Source: Acidobacteriota bacterium (lineage in GTDB: Bacteria > Acidobacteriota > Blastocatellia > Pyrinomonadales > Pyrinomonadaceae). Taken from it: 5,001 bases of DNA. The notes below the pieces were generated by a model. The model did no database searches. It was not told where the DNA came from and worked only from the letters and a program-made list of their open reading frames with translations. Positions 1-5,001 of this stretch are shown here, one piece after another. The stretch is from NCBI GenBank assembly GCA_963169175.1, contig CAUJFK010000147.1, forward strand, positions 1-5,001. Direction: 5' to 3'. Each line of letters begins with the position of its first letter. The first letter of the stretch is position 1. The position numbers and the translations under genes were made by a program.

Positions 1-56
1 GAACTCGCGACCTCAACCTTGGCAAGGTTGCGCTCTACCAACTGAGCTATTCCCGC
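1..56 (-). tRNA. tRNA-Gly (GCC), 3' end cut off by the window edge
   Basis: Read on the minus strand from position 56, the sequence gives an acceptor 5' half GCGGGAA, U8-A9, a D arm with stem GCTC/GAGC around AGTTGGTA, an anticodon stem CAACC/GGTTG with loop TTGCCAA, a five-base variable region AGGTC, and the start of the T arm (GCGAG then TTC). The anticodon GCC lies at 21-23, which identifies a glycine tRNA reading GGC and GGU. The second half of the T arm, the 3' acceptor strand and any encoded CCA fall outside the window, so acceptor pairing cannot be checked. All visible stems pair perfectly, so the gene looks functional. It is transcribed away from the protein genes, and other tRNA genes could follow to the left, out of view. 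Confidence 0.97.
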
Positions 57-68
57 GCGCAAATTGAG

Positions 69-96
69 ATTTTACCGCGTGTGGCGGATTTGTCAA
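69..96 (-). promoter_or_regulatory. sigma-70-type promoter of the tRNA-Gly gene
   Basis: On the minus strand a perfect -35 box TTGACA (plus-strand 91-96) is followed after 16 bp by TAAAAT (plus-strand 69-74), a near-consensus -10 box. Transcription would start near position 62, only about six bases before the mature tRNA 5' end at 56, so the leader left for RNase P to remove would be very short. The promoter sits directly before a stable RNA gene in the right orientation, which makes a chance match unlikely. It also means the tRNA need not depend on read-through from the protein operon to its right. Confidence 0.8.
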
Positions 97-131
97 GTTA
101 GTGCCAAGTGCCGCTGAAAGCGATATGGCCC

Positions 132-250
132 TGATCTTGTGGGATTGGGTATTTTACTTTACGTCTCCCTGCGTAAAGTAAAGCCGAGTTTCCCGCAAAG
201 CCGCAGAGAAACGTCGGAACAAGAATTTGCAGTCGAGCGCCACAAGATCA
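132..250. repeat. nested inverted repeats that could fold into a three-way junction
   Basis: Three inverted repeats fit inside one another. An outer perfect 11-bp pair, TGATCTTGTGG at 132-142 and CCACAAGATCA at 240-250, encloses two hairpins. The first is a perfect 11-bp stem TTTACTTTACG (153-163) / CGTAAAGTAAA (172-182) with an 8-base loop. The second is a 9-bp stem, CCGAGTTTC (184-192) with GAAAC (208-212) and TCGG (214-217), one base (G213) bulged. Together they would form a closed three-way junction with the second and third arms nearly stacked (one base between them). None of the stems is followed by a T run, so this is not a simple terminator. It may be a structured RNA, a palindromic intergenic repeat, or the remains of a small mobile repeat. 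The pairings are seen directly, but the function is unknown. Confidence 0.5.
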
Positions 251-311
251 CGACACTACTCAAAAAGCCTGGCCGCGAGGCCGATTCGAATTGCGTAGTT
301 CGTGATCTTTG
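242..311. repeat. imperfect long inverted repeat containing a short GC-rich hairpin
   Basis: Bases 242-259 (reading ACAAGATCACGACACTAC) and 294-311 (GTAGTTCGTGATCTTTGT) are complementary over about 17 pairs with a small offset on each side of a perfect GATCACGA/TCGTGATC core (247-254 and 300-307). Between them GGCC/GGCC (271-274 and 279-282) pair around GCGA, a GNRA-type loop when read on the plus strand. The left arm overlaps the right outer arm of the 132-250 structure, so the two folds would exclude each other. The same GATCACGA core occurs a third time at 380-387. Confidence 0.4.
262..281 (-). terminator. possible weak intrinsic terminator of the mutS-nagZ-binding protein transcript
   Basis: Read on the minus strand, GCCT and AGGC (plus-strand 278-281 and 267-270) pair around a seven-base GC-rich loop and are followed at once by TTTTT (plus-strand 262-266). 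An alternative four-base GGCC/GGCC stem is also possible. It is the only GC-rich hairpin with a T run that I could find between the end of the lipoprotein gene and the tRNA promoter, and its orientation fits. The stem is short, and the site lies about 190 bases past the stop codon, so the call is weak. Confidence 0.3.
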
Positions 312-380
312 TTTTCGCTAAACCGAAGCCTTGAACACGATACCATCGAAATGAGCATGCCCGGCAAAGCCAAAGAATGG

Positions 381-419
381 ATCACGAAACCCTCGAAACG
401 AAGGCACAAAGGACACAAA
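381..419. repeat. degenerate short-period repeat tract (ACAAAGGACACAAA type)
   Basis: The plus strand carries near-tandem units GGCACAAA and GGACACAAA at 403-419, preceded by the related pieces ATCACGAAAC and CTCGAAACGAA. On the other strand this reads as TTTGTGTCCTTTGTGCC. Tracts of this type recur between genes in some environmental bacterial genomes, as far as I remember. It lies just outside the 3' end of the lipoprotein gene and does not appear to code for anything. Whether it is a family repeat in this genome cannot be judged from one copy. Confidence 0.35.
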
Positions 420-453
420 TCTTGTCTTCGCGTCATACATTAGGCTGAGCTTG

Positions 454-2001
454 CTAATTGCTGACAGTTATATCTTTAATAAAGCTCCAATCACCGCTTG
501 GGTTTATTGAAATGTTTCCAATTCGTTTGTTCGCGACGACCATATTCGCGGGATACCAAAGCGGAACGAGCGGCAGGTCGGAGCTGATCAATGTCCACGC
601 GCGTTGATACATGTCCTTGGCCTTTGATCGATCTGTCTCATTGACGGCGGCGTTCAGAAGTTTGTCGACCTCGGGATTTGAATAACGGCTTCGGTTACAG
701 CAACTAACGCCCTCGCCCGGAATTTTGCCGGTCGTAAAGAGGTCCTTCAGAAACAGCGGGTCCTGGTTGCCGCCGATCCAGGCACCCGTGTTCATCTGGA
801 ATTGTCCTTTCGCCAGATTATCGCGGATCGTGTTCGGGTCAAGCGTTTCGATCTGAACATTCAGGCCTGCTTCGACAAACATATTCTGGATGGCCTGGGC
901 ATAGCTGCTGTATGCGGCATTGCCGGACGAGAATTTAAACGTTATCGGCTCATTTTTGTAGCCGGCCTCTGCCAAAAGCTGCTTTGCCCTTGCCGGATCA
1001 TAATCGTACTTTACGCCGGCCGTATAGGCCCAACTGGCTTCCGGTAAGACGGAATACGCTATCTTTGCCTGGCCGGAAAGCAGTTCGTCAATGATCTTTT
1101 TCCGATCGATCGCATAGCCTATCGCCTGCCTGACCTTGACCTTGTCGAGCGGTGGGGAAGTAGTGTTAAGGCCGATGTACTGTATGTTCGATCCGTCGAA
1201 TTGCTCGACTTTCAAATTCGGCAATGCTCCCAACTGCTTCAAACTGTCCGGGGGCAGGTTCGACGGTACTGGTGCGAGGTCCACGCCGCCTGTCTGAAGT
1301 TCCGCCTGCAAGGCACTCGCATCTGTAACGGTTTTTACCCGCAGTTTTGCGACCTTCGGCCCTCCTTCCCAATAATCGGGGAACGCCGCGAGATCCACTG
1401 TATTCTGTGATTGATCGAACGAGACGAACTTGAAAGGGCCGGTACCAACAGGCGCCGCTTTGATCTGGGACGAAGAACCTTGCGAAATAATAGGGATCGC
1501 GACGAGATTTGAAAGTAGCTGGTTCTTCAACTCGGGCCGGGCAAGATTGAACACGACCGTGCCAGCGTCGGGCGTATCTATCGAGATAATATGCGCGACC
1601 GGAGCTTTGTTTACCGTGTCATAGAACGCAAACGACTTGTAGCCTTTGGTGCGAAACAGTTCATCAAACGTGTACTTGACGTCTGCCGAAGTAAAAGGCT
1701 TTCCATCGTGAAACTTCACATTGTCACGCAAGATGAAGGTGATGGCCTTTCCGTCCTCGGACGTCTTGATCTCCTTTGCCAACTCGCCTTCATAATCAAA
1801 ACTTGCATTTTTGCGAACAAGCGAATTGAACATCAGGCTCCGCACACGCTCGGCCGCCGCATCCGACTTTTCCGTTGTCAAGGTATCGAAGCCGGTGAAA
1901 GGTTCGGACAAGGCAACCGTTACGTATTCTGAATTCGTACGCCGGCATGCCGAAAAAACGGCAAGACTAAGCAAAAATAAAAGCGTTAGGGATCTTTTCA
2001 A
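454..2001 (-). CDS. ABC transporter substrate-binding lipoprotein, family 5 (peptide/oligopeptide type)
   Basis: This 515-residue protein matches the extracytoplasmic family 5 solute-binding proteins (SBP_bac_5; DppA/OppA class) in length and motifs. Residues 1-18 form a lipoprotein signal peptide (MKR, a Leu-rich core, then FSA) with the lipidation Cys at 19. Arg20 gives no Asp retention signal at the next position. Family landmarks follow in order: the VKFHDGKPFTSADVKY signature at 95-110, PVGTGPFKF at 184-192, VRQAIGYAIDRKKI at 290-303, YDPARAKQLLAEAGY at 334-348, and LPLVPLWYP near the end (476-484). The start codon is TTG at 1999-2001. It is preferred because GGAGG stands ten bases before it and it gives a complete signal peptide, with no ATG that would serve. 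The gene starts 23 nt after the nagZ-like stop, so the two are probably co-transcribed and translated in tandem. No permease or ATPase is visible, so the transporter partner must lie elsewhere. The ligand cannot be read from the sequence: peptides are most common, but nickel, sugars and glutathione are known for the family. Confidence 0.93.
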   Translation of the reverse strand: MKRSLTLLFLLSLAVFSACRRTNSEYVTVALSEPFTGFDTLTTEKSDAAAERVRSLMFNSLVRKNASFDYEGELAKEIKTSEDGKAITFILRDNVKFHDGKPFTSADVKYTFDELFRTKGYKSFAFYDTVNKAPVAHIISIDTPDAGTVVFNLARPELKNQLLSNLVAIPIISQGSSSQIKAAPVGTGPFKFVSFDQSQNTVDLAAFPDYWEGGPKVAKLRVKTVTDASALQAELQTGGVDLAPVPSNLPPDSLKQLGALPNLKVEQFDGSNIQYIGLNTTSPPLDKVKVRQAIGYAIDRKKIIDELLSGQAKIAYSVLPEASWAYTAGVKYDYDPARAKQLLAEAGYKNEPITFKFSSGNAAYSSYAQAIQNMFVEAGLNVQIETLDPNTIRDNLAKGQFQMNTGAWIGGNQDPLFLKDLFTTGKIPGEGVSCCNRSRYSNPEVDKLLNAAVNETDRSKAKDMYQRAWTLISSDLPLVPLWYPANMVVANKRIGNISINPSGDWSFIKDITVSN

Positions 2002-2011
2002 ATCGAGTGGA

Positions 2012-2016
2012 CCTCC
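2012..2016 (-). promoter_or_regulatory. ribosome binding site that decides the TTG start of the lipoprotein gene
   Basis: GGAGG on the minus strand lies ten bases before the TTG at 1999-2001, within the 23-base gap after the nagZ-like gene. It is a strong Shine-Dalgarno match and is the main reason for accepting a TTG start. There is no methionine codon in the signal peptide region that could replace it. Confidence 0.75.
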
Positions 2017-2024
2017 GTCGGGTT

Positions 2025-3131
2025 TTACGACAAGCTGCCGTTTAATTCTTCAATTCTTTTGGAGAGAGAGCCGATCTGATCGGGCTCAAAGTCAAGCGGC
2101 GGCGAGATGTCGGCTTTTAGCCGAATGATCCGCTCCAGCGCGCGGTCAATGATCGCCGTATCTAATCTGCCTGTTTCGACCGCGGCCGAAACTGCGTCCC
2201 GTGCCGCAAAGATCGAATCAACGCCAGCGCAGATCGCCAGCATGTCCTGGCCGGCCGCAAGGGCCATAACGGAAGCCTCACCAACCCCGTAATTCTTGAC
2301 GATCGCTCCCATCTCCATATCGTCGGTAACGACAAGGCCGTCAAATCCAAGTTCCTTTCTGAGCAGTTTCGTCACGAAGTTGAAGCTAAGCGAGGCAGGT
2401 AAAAGTTTGCCATCTTGGCCTGTTTCCTGCAAGTCCAAATTTGGATAGGCTGCGTGGGCGACCATCACGGCACGTGCTTGGCCGGCGGATATTAGATGCT
2501 GAAATGGATGTAGATCGACCGTCCTAAATTCTTCCTTTGATATGCCGACTGTCGGCAGTTCCTCGTGCGAATCAACCTCGGCGGCCCCAAGGCCCGGAAA
2601 ATGCTTTATACAGCCTATCACGCCATTTGACTGCAGGGTTTCAAGAAATCGCGAGCCAATGGCGATTACGTCGTTTGCTGAATGGCCGTATGCCCTTGCC
2701 TGAAGGCCGTTTGTAAACTTTGCCCGCCGCTCGTCAACGACGTCAACAACCGGCGCGAAATCCATATTGAATCCAAGAATTCGCAATGCTTCAGCAATTA
2801 TTGCGGCCTGGACCCCGGCCGTTTCCGGGTTCGATATACGCGCTCCGGCGGGCATCGGCCCCAAAATGCGCTTTAGCCTATCGACCAGGCCGCCTTCCTG
2901 GTCAACGCTTAGAAATGGTTCGATGGCAGCGAGCGACCGCAGTTCATCCAATAGATCGCGTGTTTGCCGAGCTTGCTTGATATTTCGCGCAAACAGACAA
3001 ATTCCGCCCGGCCTGATGTCAGCCATCAGCCGCCGCGTCGTTTCGTCGACACTATCTTTCGGTACGCCAATAAAAAACAATTGGCCTATCTTTTCCTCTA
3101 GTGAAAGTGTTGAGATATCTGGCTTATCCAT
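2025..3131 (-). CDS. nagZ: beta-N-acetylhexosaminidase, glycoside hydrolase family 3 (NagZ-like)
   Basis: This 368-residue protein has the single GH3 catalytic barrel of NagZ, which cleaves terminal GlcNAc from GlcNAc-anhydroMurNAc(-peptide) in peptidoglycan recycling. There is no signal peptide (MDKPDISTLSLEEKIGQLFF), so it should act in the cytoplasm like the enterobacterial enzyme (about 340 residues). Visible landmarks: PGGICLFARN at 41-50; DQEGG at 77-81 with Asp77 and Arg85 at the sugar-binding positions; ARAYG at 145-149; KHFPG at 176-180; the NagZ-specific DSH loop with the Asp187-His189 acid/base pair; and VVTDDMEMGAI at 267-277 with Asp270 as the expected nucleophile. Two positions differ from the usual pattern: Leu82 where DQEGGRV is typical, and Leu181 where KHFPGHG is typical. 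Neither is a catalytic residue. The ATG start at 3129-3131 has only a weak GGA upstream. The gene follows mutS by 65 nt and precedes the binding-protein gene by 23 nt. A general GH3 beta-glucosidase is unlikely because of the DSH loop. Confidence 0.92.
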   Translation of the reverse strand: MDKPDISTLSLEEKIGQLFFIGVPKDSVDETTRRLMADIRPGGICLFARNIKQARQTRDLLDELRSLAAIEPFLSVDQEGGLVDRLKRILGPMPAGARISNPETAGVQAAIIAEALRILGFNMDFAPVVDVVDERRAKFTNGLQARAYGHSANDVIAIGSRFLETLQSNGVIGCIKHFPGLGAAEVDSHEELPTVGISKEEFRTVDLHPFQHLISAGQARAVMVAHAAYPNLDLQETGQDGKLLPASLSFNFVTKLLRKELGFDGLVVTDDMEMGAIVKNYGVGEASVMALAAGQDMLAICAGVDSIFAARDAVSAAVETGRLDTAIIDRALERIIRLKADISPPLDFEPDQIGSLSKRIEELNGSLS

Positions 3132-3196
3132 GGTCCAAAAACTTCATCTGTTACATTAAACGTCGATTCTCTGACGTCTGATGTTCTACATTAACT
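3132..3196. other. mutS-nagZ spacer with a short direct repeat
   Basis: The 65-bp gap holds two copies of TACATTAA (3152-3159 and 3187-3194), 35 bp apart, and between them a short inverted repeat ACGTC/GACGT (3160-3164 and 3172-3176) around eight bases. No T run follows the hairpin on either strand and no good -35/-10 pair for nagZ could be found, so the spacer neither proves nor rules out an operon with mutS. Confidence 0.4.
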
Positions 3197-5001
3197 TTAG
3201 ATCACCTTTTGTTTTAGCTGATGCAGGAATTCCTTGGATTCCTCAGGCGTCAATGAGTCAACCGCAAGGCCGCGCAGCTCGTCAACCGCCGATTCATTGT
3301 TGACAGCAAACAAAGATACCTGGGCAACACGTGCCCGAGCGGCCGCGGCATTCACGCCGACCGCCTTATCGTCAGAAAAAACAGCGAGTTCGTATTTTTC
3401 AAGTTTTGAAAGTACATCATTCGCCCGCTCGATCACCTTTGCCGGAAGGCCGGCAAGCCGCGCAACAGCAATACCGTACGACTTGGTAGCGGTCCCTTTC
3501 TGCAGCTTGTGAAGAAAAACAACATCGCCGCCGCGTTCGGTTGCGGCCATCTGATAGTTCTTTGCTCCGGGAAGATTTTCGGCAAGCTCGGTCAGTTCGT
3601 GATAATGCGTAGCGAAAACTGTTTTTGCCGAGTGTTCGGGTGAATTGTGCAGATACTCAGCAACCGCCCAAGCGATCGACAATCCGTCAAATGTCGAGGT
3701 CCCGCGGCCGATCTCATCAAGAAGCACAAGGCTTCTCGGTGTTGCATTATGCAGGATCGCAGCCGTTTCGGTCATCTCGACCATAAATGTGGATCGGCCG
3801 GACGCCAGATCATCGCTCGCGCCGACTCTGGTCCAAATGCGGTCAACGATCGGCAGCCTCGCGCTTGTCGCGGGAACAAATGACCCGATCTGTCCAAGCA
3901 CCTGGATCAGGGCGATCTGACGCAGCACCGTAGATTTTCCGCCCATATTTGCACCCGTCACGATGAGCAGTCGATCGGTAGAATTATTCAGGTAAATGTC
4001 ATTGGGAATAAACGAATCCCTGACATATGCCTCGACGACCGGGTGGCGGCCGTTCTTTATCTCGATCTCGTCACCCTCGTGCAAAACGGGCCTGATATAA
4101 TTTCGGCGGGCCGCGGTTTCAGCAAGCGACGCCACGGCGTCCAGCGTAGCAATTGCACGCGCTGTCGTTTGAAGCTTGAAGGTCTCTTCCTTTATCCGGC
4201 CGCGAACAGCCTCGAAGATCTCACCTTCGAGCACCGCGATCCGCTCTTCGGCCCCAAGGACGCGTGATTCCCAGTCTTTCAGCTGCGGTGTTGTGAACCG
4301 TTCCGCATTTGCGAGGGTTTGGCGTCGGTGATAATCGTCGGGAACGCGAGCGACATTCGACTTTGAAACTTCGATGTAATATCCGAAGACATTGTTGAAC
4401 CGTATCTTTAGGTTGGCGATCCCCGTGCGTTGGCGTTCCTCCTCCTCGAATTTTGCGATCAGCCCTTTGGCATCTGACGCAAGCCCTCTGACCTCATCAA
4501 GTTCTACATTAAATCCTGCCCGTATAGTACCGCCATCATTGAGGTTAGCCGGTGGCTCGTCGGCGATCGCGGAGCGAATGAGCTCTCTGATCTCCGGCAG
4601 TTCCGAAATATTCTCCGAAAGGACCTGGATCAACAGTGACCGGGCATCCGCGATCGAGGCGTTTATTTGCGGGGCCTGTTCCAGCGTTGCCCCGAGCGCG
4701 AGCAGATCCCGGGCCGTCGCGCTGCCAAGATTCAATCGGCCGACAAGGCGTTCGAGGTCGGCGACCTGCTTCATAAGGAAGCGGAGTTTGTCGCGAAGTA
4801 TTGGGTCGAGGAGTTCTTCAACCGCCGATTGCCGTGTTTCGATCTCGCTTCGCCTGATCGAAGGACGCAAGACCCACGACCTAAGAAGCCGGGCCCCCAT
4901 ACCGGTCACGGTCTCATCTATCACTTCAAGTAGCGTGTGCTTATTGTTGTCACCGCGGGCCTGCACGACCTCAAGGTTTCTCAAGGTAAGCTGATCAAGC
5001 A
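3197..5001 (-). CDS. mutS: DNA mismatch repair protein MutS, C-terminal two thirds (5' end outside the window)
   Basis: MutS recognises mismatches and small loops in newly copied DNA and starts repair with MutL. The frame stays open to the right edge: before the TTG at 4982-4984 it reads LDQLT, then LRNLEVVQ, the conserved start of the core (lever) domain. That TTG is therefore an internal leucine, and the N-terminal mismatch-binding and connector domains lie off the window. About 600 of an expected 850-880 residues are present. Numbered from that leucine, the clamp domain shows GYYIEVSKSN (201-210) and RRQTLANAERFTTPQL (220-235). The ATPase domain shows Walker A TGANMGGKST (343-352; Ala where Pro is common), the signature region DDLASGRSTF (391-400), Walker B LVLLDEIGRGTS (419-430, with Asp423 and Glu424) and the ATHYHEL switch (458-464). 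SYGIAVARLAGLP (502-514) marks the dimer helix-turn-helix. QVSLF (555-559) matches a beta-clamp binding motif. All ATPase motifs are intact, which argues for MutS1 rather than MutS2. Confidence 0.97.
   Translation of the reverse strand, partial: LDQLTLRNLEVVQARGDNNKHTLLEVIDETVTGMGARLLRSWVLRPSIRRSEIETRQSAVEELLDPILRDKLRFLMKQVADLERLVGRLNLGSATARDLLALGATLEQAPQINASIADARSLLIQVLSENISELPEIRELIRSAIADEPPANLNDGGTIRAGFNVELDEVRGLASDAKGLIAKFEEEERQRTGIANLKIRFNNVFGYYIEVSKSNVARVPDDYHRRQTLANAERFTTPQLKDWESRVLGAEERIAVLEGEIFEAVRGRIKEETFKLQTTARAIATLDAVASLAETAARRNYIRPVLHEGDEIEIKNGRHPVVEAYVRDSFIPNDIYLNNSTDRLLIVTGANMGGKSTVLRQIALIQVLGQIGSFVPATSARLPIVDRIWTRVGASDDLASGRSTFMVEMTETAAILHNATPRSLVLLDEIGRGTSTFDGLSIAWAVAEYLHNSPEHSAKTVFATHYHELTELAENLPGAKNYQMAATERGGDVVFLHKLQKGTATKSYGIAVARLAGLPAKVIERANDVLSKLEKYELAVFSDDKAVGVNAAAARARVAQVSLFAVNNESAVDELRGLAVDSLTPEESKEFLHQLKQKVI

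Larger units (their letters stand above)
97..453. other. intergenic region without a convincing gene, rich in inverted repeats
   Basis: About 357 bp separate the tRNA promoter from the stop codon of the solute-binding protein gene. The only open frame of note here is a 60-codon plus-strand frame from a GTG at 139. It has no ribosome binding site, an unremarkable Lys/Arg-rich product, and runs through several inverted repeats, so I do not call it a gene. What the stretch does hold is listed separately: a set of nested inverted repeats (132-250), a second imperfect long hairpin (242-311), a weak terminator-like site (262-281), and a degenerate repeat tract (381-419). Confidence 0.7.

Noticed and set aside
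153..182. The perfect 11-bp hairpin as an intrinsic terminator
   Set aside because: The stem is AT-rich and no T run follows it on either strand.
139..321. A 60-codon plus-strand open frame in the intergenic region
   Set aside because: It starts with GTG, lacks a ribosome binding site, overlaps three sets of inverted repeats, and its product has no recognisable feature.
1591..2128. Two overlapping plus-strand open frames of 105-113 codons opposite the lipoprotein gene
   Set aside because: They mirror a well-supported minus-strand coding sequence and its junction with nagZ, and show no start signals or recognisable domains.
3132..3196. A separate promoter for nagZ in the spacer after mutS
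   Set aside because: TAATGT at the expected strand could pass as a -10 box, but no acceptable -35 box lies 16-18 bp upstream, so the call would be guesswork.
4982..4984. TTG as the true start of a 595-residue, shortened MutS
   Set aside because: The frame continues upstream with LDQLT, which joins to LRNLE as in full-length MutS, so the TTG is an internal leucine and the gene runs off the window.
4392..4994. A 200-codon plus-strand open frame opposite mutS
   Set aside because: It is the antisense shadow of a strongly conserved MutS segment. Its Ser/Arg-rich composition is typical of reverse-strand reading, and no ribosome binding site or known motif is seen.

Overview
The window is an ordinary-looking piece of a bacterial chromosome. 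All recognisable genes lie on the minus strand and are read from right to left. The order of transcription is mutS (5' end cut off by the right edge), a cytoplasmic-type GH3 beta-N-acetylhexosaminidase (nagZ-like), a family 5 peptide/solute-binding lipoprotein, and then, after about 400 bp without a convincing gene, a tRNA-Gly(GCC) with its own promoter, cut by the left edge. The organism cannot be fixed from the sequence alone. Balanced base composition, a lipoprotein signal, a cytoplasmic NagZ-type enzyme and degenerate intergenic tracts of the CACAAAGGACACAAA kind fit a diderm environmental bacterium. My best guess is Acidobacteriota (Blastocatellia-like), held at low confidence.

Region by region: 1-56 tRNA-Gly; 57-96 its promoter, with a clean TTGACA/TAAAAT pair; about 97-453 a non-coding stretch unusually rich in inverted repeats, with a possible weak leftward terminator and a degenerate repeat tract; 454-2001 the solute-binding lipoprotein; 2025-3131 the nagZ-like gene; 3132-3196 a short spacer; 3197-5001 the C-terminal two thirds of MutS.

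The lipoprotein gene starts 23 nt after the nagZ stop, so these two are very probably co-transcribed. mutS is 65 nt upstream of nagZ in the same direction and may belong to the same transcript. NagZ removes GlcNAc from cell-wall turnover fragments, and family 5 binding proteins commonly carry peptides. A shared role in recovering muropeptides or cell-wall peptides is therefore a reasonable inference, though no permease or ATPase is visible. MutS looks like a housekeeping neighbour with no obvious functional link.

I found no clear sign of a new defence, mobile or secretion system. The least explained part is the structured intergenic region at 132-311.
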